A stretch of DNA of 64,000 bases from contig CATOJE010000006.1 of assembly GCA_951800145.1 (NCBI GenBank), forward strand, positions 1 through 64,000, read 5' to 3'. This DNA comes from an uncultured Lachnospiraceae bacterium (GTDB taxonomy: Bacteria; Bacillota; Clostridia; Lachnospirales; Lachnospiraceae). Numbering within the stretch: position 1 is the first letter of the stretch; every line of letters begins with the position of its first letter. Below are positions 18,061 through 27,333 of this stretch, in pieces. The notes beneath the pieces are model-generated. The model did not search any database. It was not told the origin of the DNA and worked only from the letters and a program-made list of their open reading frames with translations. Position numbers and translations under genes: made by a program.

Positions 18061-18371
18061 TTGCTATTTAAGTGAGTCTTTGTGATCGCGAAAGTCTAGT
18101 GTGTCGCTGGCCAAGTGCGTGTCGTTACCCGTTAGGATTCGCCAGCCAAGTATACGTCGTTACCCGTTAAGGCTCCCAAGTTTTCGGGGTATGGGTGCAG
18201 GCGCATATTCCCCGCTGCCTGCGACTCCTAATGGGCTGCAAGACACTTGGCCAGAGATTCCCAGAAGGATCGGTAATGATCGGTAGTACACTTAGCCAGA
18301 GACTCCTAACGGGTTTAGAAAGACACTTAGCTAGAGAACCCCATGCTATCCGCGACTCACCTAAATAGCAA
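18061..18371. repeat. Large inverted element with internal imperfect tandem repeats (R2)
   Basis: 311 bp ending one base before the polC stop codon. The ends match as inverted repeats: TTGCTATTTAAGTGAGTC (18061-18078) and GACTCACCTAAATAGCAA (18354-18371), 17 of 18 positions. Inside, a unit of about 35 bp (core CTGGCCAAGTG ... ACCCGTTAGGA) occurs about twice in the left half and three times in reverse orientation in the right half. It holds no plausible gene. It could be a non-autonomous mobile element or a long hairpin RNA at the end of the polC transcript. Confidence 0.75.
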
Positions 18372-18372
18372 C

Positions 18373-21300
18373 TTAAAAATCAAACAGCGACAACTGATTG
18401 CTCTCCGGCAGATCCCCCAAAATCCCCAGATCCGCCAGCAGCCCGCAGATGGTCTTCCCCACCTTCGTCCGGTTCATAAAGTCCTCCTTGGACAAAAACT
18501 TCCCTTCCTTGGCAGCCTCCTCGATCCCCTCTGCCGCCTTCTCCCCCAAGCCGTCGATGCTGTTTAAGGAGGGCATCAGCTGATTCCCCATCACCTGGAA
18601 GTGGGTGGCCTTGGCACGGTAGATGTCCAGGGGCAGGAAGGAGAAGCCTCTGGCGTACATCTCCTGGACGATCCGCATATCCCGCAGGGTATCCTGCTCT
18701 TTATTGGAAAGGGTGTCGGACCGCTTCTTATAGTCTGCCAGATAAAACTCCAGCTTATCCCGGCCCAGGCACATTAACTCATAGCTGAAGCCCTTGGCCC
18801 GGATGCTGAAGAAGGCGGCGTAGTAGGCCAGGGGATAAAATACCTTGCAGTAGGCGATGCGCCATGCCATCATAACGTAGGCCGCCGCGTGAGCCTTGGG
18901 GAACATGTACTTGATCTTCTTGCAGGACCAGATGTACCAGTCCGGCACTCCGTGCTCCTCCATCACAGCTTCCCACTCCGGCTTTAGTCCCTTTCCCTTA
19001 CGCACAGACTCCATGATGGTGAAGGAGAGTCCTTCCTCGATTCCCCGCCCGATCAGGTATACCATGATGTCATCTCTGGTGCAGATAGCGGTCTGAATGG
19101 TGGCCTTTCCCTCCTGGATCAGGGTTTGGGCATTGCCCAGCCACACGTCGGTTCCGTGGGCCAGGCCGGCGATCCGGACCAGATCGGAGAAGTATTTTGG
19201 TTTCGTGTCTAAAAGCATCTGCATGGCAAAGTCGGTGCCGAATTCCGGGATCCCTAAGGCCCCCAGCTTACAGCCGCCGATGTCCTCAGGCGTAATTCCC
19301 AGGGCCGAGGTATTCTGAAACAGGCTCATGACCTCCTTGCTGTCTAAGGGGATGTCCTTTACCGGGTCAATGTGGGTCAGGTCCTGGAGCATGCGGATCA
19401 TGGTGGGATCGTCGTGTCCCAGGATATCCAGCTTTAGCAGGTTGTGGTCAATGGAGTGATAATCAAAATGAGTGGTTATGGTGGAGGTGGTCATATCATT
19501 GGCCGGGTGCTGCACCGGGGTAAAGGAGAAGATTTCCTCTCCCAGGGGAAGGACGATGATCCCGCCTGGGTGCTGGCCTGTGGTCCGCTTCACCCCCACA
19601 CAGCCCTGGACAATCCGGTTAATCTCGCAGTTCCGTTTCGACTGCCCCCGGGCTTCATAATATTTCCGGATATAGCCATAAGCTGTTTTGTCTGCCAGGG
19701 TGCCCACGGTTCCTGCTCGGAAGGTCTGCCCCTTTCCAAAGATCACCTCTGTGTAATCATGGGCCTTGCTCTGATACTCTCCTGAGAAATTCAAGTCGAT
19801 ATCCGGCTCCTTATCCCCTTTAAATCCCAAAAAGGTCTCAAAGGGAATGTCAAAGCCTTCCTTTTTTAAGGGCTGGCCGCATACCGGGCAGGTCTTATCC
19901 GGCATATCGCATCCCGCCATACCGGAAAAGCCCTTCACTTCCTCTGAATCGAAATCATAATAATGGCAGCTTGGACAGATGTAATGAGGGCTTAAGGGAT
20001 TTACCTCTGTGATTCCTGACATGGTGGCCACAAAGGAGGAGCCTACCGAGCCACGGGAGCCCACCAGATAGCCGTCCTCATTTGACTTCCATACCAGCTT
20101 CTGGGCGATGATGTACATAACTGCGAATCCATTGCTGATAATGGAGTTCAGCTCCTTTTCCAGGCGGTTGGTTACGATCTGGGGAAGATCCTTTCCGTAA
20201 ATTTCATGGGCACGGTCATAGCAGATTTTCCGCAGGGTAACATCCGACTCTGCAATCACCGGAGGACACTTATCCGGCCGAACCGGGGAAATCCTTTCAC
20301 ACATATCCGCGATCCGCCTGGTATTGGTAATCACCACCTCCTCTGCCTTATTGGGGCCCAGATAGGCAAATTCCTCCAGCATCTCCTCTGTGGTCCGAAA
20401 ATACAGGGGCGCCTGCAGGTCACAGTCCTTAAATCCGCAGGCCGCCTCGATGATCCGCCGGTAGATCTCATCCTTAGGATCCAGGAAATGGACGTCGCAG
20501 GTAGCGCACACTGGCTTTCCAAACTGCTCTCCCAGCTGGATCACGCGCAGGTTCAGATCGATCAAATCCTGTTCACTTTTCACTGTACTCTTCTCGTCCC
20601 GGAGCATAAACTGGTTATTTCCCAGAGGCTGGATCTCCAGATAATCATAGAATTCCACCAGCCTTGCCAGATCTGCGTCCGGCGCCCCCCGAAGGATAGC
20701 CTGGAACAGCTCGCCTGCCTCACAGGCAGAGCCGATGATCAGCCCCTCCCGGTACTGACGCAGAAGGCTTTTGGGAATCCTGGGACGTCTTGCAAAATAT
20801 TCCAGATGAGATTCTGAAACCAGGCGGTAGAGGTGGATCCGGCCCAGATCATTTTTCGCCAGGATAATCACGTGGTAGGTGGGAAGCTTGCGGATCATGT
20901 CCGCCGTCATCTGGCTTAGTTCATTCAGCTGATCCAGAGTCTCGATATCCCTCTCCCTGAACCGCCGCACAAACTCCACGAAAATCTCCGCCGTGGCTCC
21001 TGCGTCGTCCACTGCCCGGTGATGATTTTCCAGGGAAACATTCACCGCCTTAGCCACGGTGTCCAGCTTGTACCGGTTTAAGTTTGGCAAAAGCACCCGG
21101 GCCAGAGCCACCGTATCTAAGACCGTGGGGGCAAAGCTAAGCCCCAGCTCCTTCGCCTTGTGGGTAATAAAGCCGATGTCAAAGGAAGCGTTGTGAGCCA
21201 CCATCACCGCCTCGCCGCAGAAGGCTAAAAACTCCGGCAAAACCTGACAAAGCCTGGGCGCGTCCAGCACCATAGCGTCATTGATCCCTGTAAGCTTTTC

Positions 21301-23016
21301 TATGTCAAAGGGAATAGGCACCTCTGGGTTGACAAAGGTGCTGAACCGATCCGTAATCTTTCCATCGACCACCCGCACTGCGCCGATTTCTATGATCTGG
21401 TTCTTCTCCGGGGAAAATCCGGTGGTCTCAATGTCAAAGACCACGTAGGTTTCGGAGAAGCTTTGATTTCTGGAATTTTCCACCAGCTTTCTCTCATCAT
21501 CCACCAGATATCCTTCCACACCGTAGATGATTTTAAAGGAATCTCCCTTATCCAGTGCATGGTTAGCGTCTGTGAAGGCCTGGACACAGCCATGGTCCGT
21601 CACCGCCAGGGCCGGCATTCCCCACTCCTTTGCCCGCTTGATGATGTCCTTTACCTCAGAAACCCCGTCCATATCGCTCATCTTGGTATGGCAGTGAAGC
21701 TCCACCCGTTTTTCAAGACTCTTATCCATGCGCTTGCTGGTAAAATCCTCACACTTTTTTATCCCCGCCACAGAGCCTAAGGTCAGCTCGTGGTCGAATT
21801 TATCGATGGTGGTCACGCCCTTGATCTTGATAAAGCTGCCTTTTACCACCGCCTTATCCACATCCTCCATCATATCCTGGCGCGCAAAAAGCTTTACCGT
21901 GATGGTATCGGTGAAATCCGTCACATCGAAGATCACGATGGTGCGCTCCCCGCCTCTCAGCTCCCGTTTATCCACGGTCAGGATTTTCCCCCGAATAATT
22001 ACCTCCCCGATCTCCCCCTCAATGGTGTCGATCTGGGTAAAATTATCCTCGAAATCCCGTCCGAATAGCACCTCCGGATTATCCGAACGTCTGGAATATC
22101 CGGCGCCGCCCTTCCCGAAGCTCCCTTTTCCGAAGCTGCCCTTTCCGAAACCGCCTTTTCCAAAGCTGCCCTTTCCGAAATTATCCTTTCCAAAGCTGTC
22201 CTTACCGGAACCGGCAGCGCTCTTTCTGGATCCGGCCTCTGTCTGTTCCTTTCCATCTCCCTTTCCAGCCTTTGGCGCTTTGGAAAAGCCGGAGCCTTCC
22301 CCGGCCTCCTTGCCTTTTCCGAAGGATGCGCCGCCTTTTGCGCTGTTTCTGGTTCCGGGCTGGAAGGAGGGGGACGCCCCGGGTAAATTCCCATCTCCCC
22401 CATCCAAGGGCTCCTGACCTCCGGCTCCCTGTCCGCCATACAGCACTGCCGCATAAGCCTTTGCCGCCGCTTCCTCCGCTTCCCTGGCCTGGCGCCTCAC
22501 CTTGCTCTCCACTGCCGGGACATAGTCAAATTCTACCATGGCGTCCAGGCCGCAGCGCTCCTGGAGAATCTTCTCCAGAATCCGCTTCAGCTCCCCTGCC
22601 TTCTCCTTGGAAACCAGGGTATCCTCCAGGGTCATCCGCATCCGATCTGGCTGTGGAAAGATTATTTTCGCCTTCTTCCACATGGTGTACTCGATAATGC
22701 TGTAGTTTTTAAGCTCCAGGGCAATGCTGTCCTGATACACCTCCAAAAGCTTTTCCGGCGTATACTGGCTGGACAGATGATAGCGCTCCTGGAACCGGAC
22801 CGTCAGCTGCTTTCCCGCAAACAGCTGCTTCTCGATCCCCCGCTCCAGATCATAGATCACCTGCTTATGGATCAGTCTTGGGCTTTCAATATAAACGCGA
22901 ATAGAGCTTCTATCCCTGGTGGTGGTCACCTTGGAAACCTCCACCAAGTTTAAAAGCTCCTTTAGTTCCTCTGCAATATTCAGTCCGGGAAATACCTCTA
23001 AGAATCCTTTCGCCAT
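18373..23016 (-). CDS. polC: DNA polymerase III alpha subunit, Gram-positive PolC type
   Basis: 1547 residues, about 100 longer than usual. Order: N-terminal domain (1-190), an unusual Gly/Ser/Lys/Phe-rich insert (about 195-315), OB fold (330-400), PHP domain (ELHCHTKMSDMDGV near 437), inserted 3'-5' exonuclease (FDIETTG near 525; AHNASFDIGF), zinc-binding Cys cluster (CPSCHYYDF...CPVCGQ near 1010), and the polymerase acidic motif PDIDLNFSGEYQ near 1072. It is the main replicative polymerase with its own proofreading. The start (GGAAAGGAACGT-ATG) lies inside the last codons of ispG, a 19-base overlap. The insert contains several FGKGS-type pentapeptides. Confidence 0.97.
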   Translation of the reverse strand: MAKGFLEVFPGLNIAEELKELLNLVEVSKVTTTRDRSSIRVYIESPRLIHKQVIYDLERGIEKQLFAGKQLTVRFQERYHLSSQYTPEKLLEVYQDSIALELKNYSIIEYTMWKKAKIIFPQPDRMRMTLEDTLVSKEKAGELKRILEKILQERCGLDAMVEFDYVPAVESKVRRQAREAEEAAAKAYAAVLYGGQGAGGQEPLDGGDGNLPGASPSFQPGTRNSAKGGASFGKGKEAGEGSGFSKAPKAGKGDGKEQTEAGSRKSAAGSGKDSFGKDNFGKGSFGKGGFGKGSFGKGSFGKGGAGYSRRSDNPEVLFGRDFEDNFTQIDTIEGEIGEVIIRGKILTVDKRELRGGERTIVIFDVTDFTDTITVKLFARQDMMEDVDKAVVKGSFIKIKGVTTIDKFDHELTLGSVAGIKKCEDFTSKRMDKSLEKRVELHCHTKMSDMDGVSEVKDIIKRAKEWGMPALAVTDHGCVQAFTDANHALDKGDSFKIIYGVEGYLVDDERKLVENSRNQSFSETYVVFDIETTGFSPEKNQIIEIGAVRVVDGKITDRFSTFVNPEVPIPFDIEKLTGINDAMVLDAPRLCQVLPEFLAFCGEAVMVAHNASFDIGFITHKAKELGLSFAPTVLDTVALARVLLPNLNRYKLDTVAKAVNVSLENHHRAVDDAGATAEIFVEFVRRFRERDIETLDQLNELSQMTADMIRKLPTYHVIILAKNDLGRIHLYRLVSESHLEYFARRPRIPKSLLRQYREGLIIGSACEAGELFQAILRGAPDADLARLVEFYDYLEIQPLGNNQFMLRDEKSTVKSEQDLIDLNLRVIQLGEQFGKPVCATCDVHFLDPKDEIYRRIIEAACGFKDCDLQAPLYFRTTEEMLEEFAYLGPNKAEEVVITNTRRIADMCERISPVRPDKCPPVIAESDVTLRKICYDRAHEIYGKDLPQIVTNRLEKELNSIISNGFAVMYIIAQKLVWKSNEDGYLVGSRGSVGSSFVATMSGITEVNPLSPHYICPSCHYYDFDSEEVKGFSGMAGCDMPDKTCPVCGQPLKKEGFDIPFETFLGFKGDKEPDIDLNFSGEYQSKAHDYTEVIFGKGQTFRAGTVGTLADKTAYGYIRKYYEARGQSKRNCEINRIVQGCVGVKRTTGQHPGGIIVLPLGEEIFSFTPVQHPANDMTTSTITTHFDYHSIDHNLLKLDILGHDDPTMIRMLQDLTHIDPVKDIPLDSKEVMSLFQNTSALGITPEDIGGCKLGALGIPEFGTDFAMQMLLDTKPKYFSDLVRIAGLAHGTDVWLGNAQTLIQEGKATIQTAICTRDDIMVYLIGRGIEEGLSFTIMESVRKGKGLKPEWEAVMEEHGVPDWYIWSCKKIKYMFPKAHAAAYVMMAWRIAYCKVFYPLAYYAAFFSIRAKGFSYELMCLGRDKLEFYLADYKKRSDTLSNKEQDTLRDMRIVQEMYARGFSFLPLDIYRAKATHFQVMGNQLMPSLNSIDGLGEKAAEGIEEAAKEGKFLSKEDFMNRTKVGKTICGLLADLGILGDLPESNQLSLFDF

Positions 23017-24086
23017 ACGTTCCTTTCCTCTGCAATGTGAATCAGCTCTCCCCGAAGGGCCTCTAAAAGCCCGGCCTCAGGAACCTTCCGGATCATCTGG
23101 CCCTTCCGGATCAAAAGGCCCTCCCCTTTGCCTCCGGCGATGCCCACATCCGCTTCCCTGGCCTCCCCCGGCCCATTTACCACGCAGCCCATCACAGCCA
23201 CCTTCACCCCCTCCAAGAAGTCAAACTCCCCGGCCATGGTCTCCACCTGGTTCGCCAGAGCGATCAGGTCGATGGAGGTACGCCCGCAGGTAGGGCAGGA
23301 CACTACCTCGATTCCCCCCTTCCGAAGCCCCAGAGTCCGGAGTATCATCTTGGCCGTTTTCACCTCCTCCACCGGGTCGCCGGTTAAGGATACCCGGATC
23401 GTGTCCCCGATTCCCTGGTTTAAGATAATTCCCAGCCCTATGGAGGACTTAATATTTCCTGAGTATAGCGTCCCCGCCTCAGTGATTCCCACATGGAGGG
23501 GATAATCCGTCTCCCGGGTTATGATCTCATGGGCCTTTACGCACATCATCACATCGGAAGACTTAATGCTGATCACCAGATTATCATATCCAATGTCTTC
23601 GATCATCCTTACCTTGTCTAGGGCGCTTTCCACGATTCCCCGGGCAGTGACCCCGCCGTAGGCTTCAATCAGGTTCTTTTCCAGGGAACCGCTGTTGACT
23701 CCCACCCGAATGGGAATCCCCCGCTCCCTGGCCGCGTCCACCACAGCCTTCACCCGGTCCGCAGCGCCGATATTCCCTGGATTGATCCGGATCTTATCCG
23801 CCCCATTTTCGATGGCAGCGATAGCCATCCTATAGTCGAAATGAATATCCGCCACCAGAGGGATGGAAATCTCCTTTTTAATCTCCCGAAGCGCCAGCGC
23901 CGCCTCCATAGTAGGCACGGTAACCCGGATGATCTCGCAGCCTGCCGCCTCCAGGCGGTGTATCTGCCGGATGGTGGCCGCCGCATCCTCGGTTTTTGTA
24001 TTGCACATGGACTGAATCGCTATGGGGCTTCCCCCGCCGATTTCCCGGTCCCCGATCCGGACCTTCCTTGTCTTATCCCTTCCCAT
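22998..24086 (-). CDS. ispG: 4-hydroxy-3-methylbut-2-enyl diphosphate synthase (flavodoxin-type)
   Basis: About 362 residues from MGRDKTRKVRIGD (ATG 24086 after AAGGAGGAGTACG; the longer frame upstream runs into a repeat and has no ribosome site). The GcpE/IspG family is shown by SPIAIQSMCNTKTEDAAAT, RVTVPTMEAA, ADIHFDYRMAIAAIENGADKIRINPGN and the iron-sulfur cysteines in VSCPTCGRTS and MGCVVNGPGEA. It performs the penultimate step of the MEP isoprenoid pathway. dxr of the same pathway lies two genes upstream and uppS uses the product, so this operon links isoprenoid supply to envelope lipid carriers. Confidence 0.95.
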   Translation of the reverse strand: MGRDKTRKVRIGDREIGGGSPIAIQSMCNTKTEDAAATIRQIHRLEAAGCEIIRVTVPTMEAALALREIKKEISIPLVADIHFDYRMAIAAIENGADKIRINPGNIGAADRVKAVVDAARERGIPIRVGVNSGSLEKNLIEAYGGVTARGIVESALDKVRMIEDIGYDNLVISIKSSDVMMCVKAHEIITRETDYPLHVGITEAGTLYSGNIKSSIGLGIILNQGIGDTIRVSLTGDPVEEVKTAKMILRTLGLRKGGIEVVSCPTCGRTSIDLIALANQVETMAGEFDFLEGVKVAVMGCVVNGPGEAREADVGIAGGKGEGLLIRKGQMIRKVPEAGLLEALRGELIHIAEERNVWRKDS

Positions 24087-24149
24087 CGTACTCCTCCTTT
24101 TATCCCTGATATATCCTTGGAATCCCGCTGTGCCTGATTTTGTGAGATG

Positions 24150-24235
24150 ATTTCTTGTCAGATGTGCGAAAGTGTCCGCTCTGTCCATTTTCAGCGCTGA
24201 AACCCTCAGGTTCCGCTCAAAGGGCCTGTCAGGAT
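24150..24235. repeat. Partial R1-family repeat, copy C
   Basis: The 140-bp gap between rseP and ispG contains TCTGTCCATTTT, then GCGCTGAAA, CC and a TCAGGTTCC tail. These align with TCTGTCCATTTTGGCGCTGAAAT and following bases of copy A (about 5878-5912). The left hairpin is not conserved. The right end overlaps the rseP stop region. Confidence 0.45.
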
Positions 24236-25320
24236 AATAAATTCCGCACATCATTAAACAAGATCAGCATCATCAGCGCCATCAAAAGCATAAACCCGGC
24301 CAGATGGACCATCCCTTCCTTTTCCTGATCGATAGCCTTCCCCCGAACTGCCTCCAGAAGGAGAAATGCCAGCCTTCCTCCGTCCAGGGCCGGGATGGGA
24401 AGCAGATTCATCACACCCAGGGAGGCATTCAGCACCACCCCCATATTCATCAGGGTCAGCAGCACGCTGAGCCAGCCGGCCGGACGCACCTGCTCCACCA
24501 CCTGGCCGATGTCCGCCACAATCCGCACCGGGCCGCCCAGATCCTCTGTTCCCAGATATCCCCGGAACAAAAGGCCAAAGCTCTCGATGGCCGCCCGCCC
24601 CTGAAAGAGCACCTCATGCCAGCCCAGCTGGAAGAGATGAAATACATTCTTCGCCGGGCGGTAATCTGCCCAATGCTCGATTCCCATCATATACGTTTTT
24701 GTCTCTTCATTCATCACAGTGGACAGCGTCGTGGTCAATACCTGATACTCTCCCCGCTTCCGGCTGTACCAGTCTGCCTCCCCATCTGTCCCCTCTTCTG
24801 CCCTTCCATAGGTGATGGTAAGCTTTTCCTCCGGGTGAAGTTGGAGAAACATACTCAAATCCCGGTAATCCATCATCCTCTGCCCATTGACCGATAGGAT
24901 CAGATCCCCTGGCGCAAGACCTGCGGACTCTGCCGGATACCCCTCTAACACATTGGTAATCACCGGGAGATCATACCCCCGGTAGCCTGCGATAATCACG
25001 CCGAAAATCAGGGCCAGGAGGAAGTTAAAGCCGGGGCCGGCTGCAATCACAGCGATCCTTGCCCACACCGGCTTATTTAAAAACCCATTGGGATCCCCTG
25101 TATCCGTATCCTCGTCCGCCATGGCGCAGGAGCCTCCCAGGGGAAGCAGCTTTAAGGAATACCGTGTCTCCTTCCCCTTAAAGGAAAGAAGCCTTGGGCC
25201 CATTCCCAGGGAAAACTCCACCACCGACACGTGATTTAACTTTGCCACCAGAAAATGCCCCAGCTCATGAAACAAAATAATAAATCCAAATAACAAGATT
25301 GCTGCAAAAATATTCAGCAA
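24229..25320 (-). CDS. rseP: RseP-family site-2 zinc metalloprotease
   Basis: 363 residues. The HELGH zinc motif is in the first membrane helix (FHELGHFLVAK, residues 18-28). A PDZ domain lies near 120-200 (EGYPAESAGLAPGDLILSVNGQ) and the second active-site motif NLLPIPALDGGRL near 310. It cleaves membrane-spanning substrates such as anti-sigma factors or signal-peptide remnants. It is immediately downstream of dxr with essentially no gap, the standard Firmicutes arrangement cdsA-dxr-rseP-ispG. Confidence 0.93.
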   Translation of the reverse strand: MLNIFAAILLFGFIILFHELGHFLVAKLNHVSVVEFSLGMGPRLLSFKGKETRYSLKLLPLGGSCAMADEDTDTGDPNGFLNKPVWARIAVIAAGPGFNFLLALIFGVIIAGYRGYDLPVITNVLEGYPAESAGLAPGDLILSVNGQRMMDYRDLSMFLQLHPEEKLTITYGRAEEGTDGEADWYSRKRGEYQVLTTTLSTVMNEETKTYMMGIEHWADYRPAKNVFHLFQLGWHEVLFQGRAAIESFGLLFRGYLGTEDLGGPVRIVADIGQVVEQVRPAGWLSVLLTLMNMGVVLNASLGVMNLLPIPALDGGRLAFLLLEAVRGKAIDQEKEGMVHLAGFMLLMALMMLILFNDVRNLLS

Positions 25321-25321
25321 T

Positions 25322-26470
25322 TTACCACCTGCTTTCTATCCATTCATAGGTCTCCTGCTCTGCCTCCAGAATCTCCTCCACCGACGGATCCGCCAAAGGC
25401 TTATGGCGGTCCATGGATGCCTGGATGATGTCCGCTATGGTCAGATATGGAATCTGGCGCTGAAGGAATTTCTTCACTGCCAGCTCATTAGCCGCGTTAA
25501 ATACCACCGGCATGGTGCCCCCGGCCTTTCCCGCCTCATAGGCCAGCCTAAGCCCCGGAAAGGTCTCCATATCCGGCCTGGCAAAGCGGATATCCGCAAG
25601 CTTCCAGAAATCCAGCCGCTCTCCGGGAAGGAAGCGGCGCTCCGGATAATACAGGGCATACTGGATGGGAAGCTTCATATCCGGCGTCCCAAGCTGTGCC
25701 ATCACCGCCCCATCCTCAAACTCCACCATAGAGTGAATCACACTTTGGGGCTGTATCACCACCTGGATCTGTTCCATGGAAACCCCGAACAGCCATCTGG
25801 CTTCCATAACCTCCAGCCCTTTATTCACCATGGTGGAGGAATCTATGGTAATCTTATGCCCCATAGACCAGTTGGGATGCTTTAAGGCATCCTCCACCTT
25901 CACCTCAGAAAGCTCCTCCCGGCTCCGGCCGAAAAATGGCCCGCCGGATGCAGTGAGAAGGATCTTCTCAATCCGGTTCCCATGCTGGGCTTCCCCATTT
26001 AAGCACTGGAAAATCGCGCTGTGCTCTGAGTCTACCGGAAGAATCCTTACCCCCCTTTCCCTGGCCAGCTTCATGATGATATGGCCGGCAGTTACCAGAG
26101 TCTCCTTATTAGCCAGGGCGATATCCTTCCCTGCCTCTATGGCGGCGATGGTTGGCCGTATGCCGATCATCCCCACCACTGCGGTAACCACCACCTGAGC
26201 GGAGGGCTCTGCCGCCGCCTCTATCAGGCCGTCCATGCCGGAAACCACCTTCACCGGGCAGTCGGACACAGCATGGCGCAATTCCCTCGCCTTCTCTTCG
26301 TCCCAGACACAGGCAAGCGCCGGGGAAAATTCCCGGATCTGCTCCTCCAGAAGAGCAATATTTCTCCCTGCCGCCAGGGCGCTGACCTGTAAATCTCTCT
26401 GATTCCGCACAATCTCCAGGGTCTGGGTGCCAATAGAACCAGTGGAACCTAAAATCGATATGGTTTTCAT
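25322..26470 (-). CDS. dxr: 1-deoxy-D-xylulose 5-phosphate reductoisomerase
   Basis: 382 residues. NADPH site GSTGSIGTQTLEIV (residues 7-20), substrate/metal motif LPVDSEHSAIFQCLNG near 145, flexible-loop region LTASGGPFFGRSREEL, and KHPNWSMGHKITIDSSTMVNKGLEVMEA. It makes MEP from DXP, the first committed step of the non-mevalonate pathway. The start overlaps the gap after cdsA by only a few bases, consistent with one operon. Confidence 0.96.
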   Translation of the reverse strand: MKTISILGSTGSIGTQTLEIVRNQRDLQVSALAAGRNIALLEEQIREFSPALACVWDEEKARELRHAVSDCPVKVVSGMDGLIEAAAEPSAQVVVTAVVGMIGIRPTIAAIEAGKDIALANKETLVTAGHIIMKLARERGVRILPVDSEHSAIFQCLNGEAQHGNRIEKILLTASGGPFFGRSREELSEVKVEDALKHPNWSMGHKITIDSSTMVNKGLEVMEARWLFGVSMEQIQVVIQPQSVIHSMVEFEDGAVMAQLGTPDMKLPIQYALYYPERRFLPGERLDFWKLADIRFARPDMETFPGLRLAYEAGKAGGTMPVVFNAANELAVKKFLQRQIPYLTIADIIQASMDRHKPLADPSVEEILEAEQETYEWIESRW

Positions 26471-26486
26471 CCTCAGATCTCCTCAT

Positions 26487-27287
26487 TTATCTTAAAAACG
26501 TTAATGCAAAATAAATCGCAGGCGCCGTAAACAGCATACTGTCAAAACGATCCAACACCCCGCCATGGCCGGGAATTAAATTACCATAGTCCTTCACCTG
26601 ATGATTCCGCTTAATGGCAGACGCAGACAGGTCGCCGATCTGGGAAATCACCGCCGCAATGCCGCAGGCGATGGAGCAGGCGATCTGCGGATTCGCCACC
26701 TCGGTCATGGCATTCCCGAAAAACGTAGCGTACAAAAATCCAAGAAGCGCGGCTCCCAGGGCGCCGCCCACCGCCCCCTCCACAGACTTCTTCGGGCTGA
26801 GCACCGGGGCCAGCTTATGCTTTCCCACCAGCATCCCCACACAGTACGCACAGGTGTCACAGCCCCAGGAGCTTAAAAAGATCAGCCAGACCAGGTATTT
26901 CCCATCTGCCATCACTCTGGTCTGATACAGGAAGGAAAACATCACTGCCACATAAAAAATGCCGAAAAATGCCACCGTCACCTGCTCAGTCCCATACTTT
27001 GGAAAGGTCACCGCATAGATGGTCATAAACAGCATCAGGGCGGATATCGCCACCAGCATCACAAACTGCTCCTGATGAAACCACACCAGCACGTAATATC
27101 CCACTGCCGCGGCATAGCCCACCGCCCCCAAAAGCTTATCCTCCATCTTGGTCACCCGGTAAAGCTCGAAAAGCCCCACGCAGGAGATCCCCACAGACGC
27201 GGCAAATAAAAGCACGCCGCCCCTTCCCACGATAAAAAGCGCCAGCACCACTAATATAATCCCGCTGATCAGCCTGGTCGCAAACAT
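26487..27287 (-). CDS. cdsA: Phosphatidate cytidylyltransferase
   Basis: About 266 residues from MFATRLISGIILV (ATG 27287; GGAGG six bases upstream). The ATG two codons earlier touches the ribosome site, and the longer frame reads through a hairpin. Eight or so membrane segments. The CDP-diglyceride synthase signature SASAIKRNHQVKDYGNLIPGHGGVLDRFDS is complete near the C-terminus. It forms CDP-diacylglycerol for phospholipid synthesis. A 25-bp GAGAGC hairpin lies about 20 bases upstream of the start and is shared with two other genes here. Confidence 0.95.
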   Translation of the reverse strand: MFATRLISGIILVVLALFIVGRGGVLLFAASVGISCVGLFELYRVTKMEDKLLGAVGYAAAVGYYVLVWFHQEQFVMLVAISALMLFMTIYAVTFPKYGTEQVTVAFFGIFYVAVMFSFLYQTRVMADGKYLVWLIFLSSWGCDTCAYCVGMLVGKHKLAPVLSPKKSVEGAVGGALGAALLGFLYATFFGNAMTEVANPQIACSIACGIAAVISQIGDLSASAIKRNHQVKDYGNLIPGHGGVLDRFDSMLFTAPAIYFALTFLR

Positions 27288-27333
27288 AGCCATCCTCCAT
27301 TCGTCTTTGAGAGCGCTCCTTGAGCGTGCTCTC

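Noticed and set aside
18101-18286. 60-codon frame in the inverted element before polC
   Set aside because: No ribosome site and composition follows the repeat structure; treated as part of the element.
18061-18371. CRISPR array
   Set aside because: Repeats are imperfect, in both orientations and without regular unique spacers. No cas genes are in the window.
21728-22417. Plus-strand frame with FPKLPFPK repeats
   Set aside because: It is the antisense reading of the FGKGS repeats of PolC.
24086-24254. Longer N-terminus of IspG (56 extra residues)
   Set aside because: It crosses the rseP end and a repeat; AAGGAGG before 24086 fixes the start.
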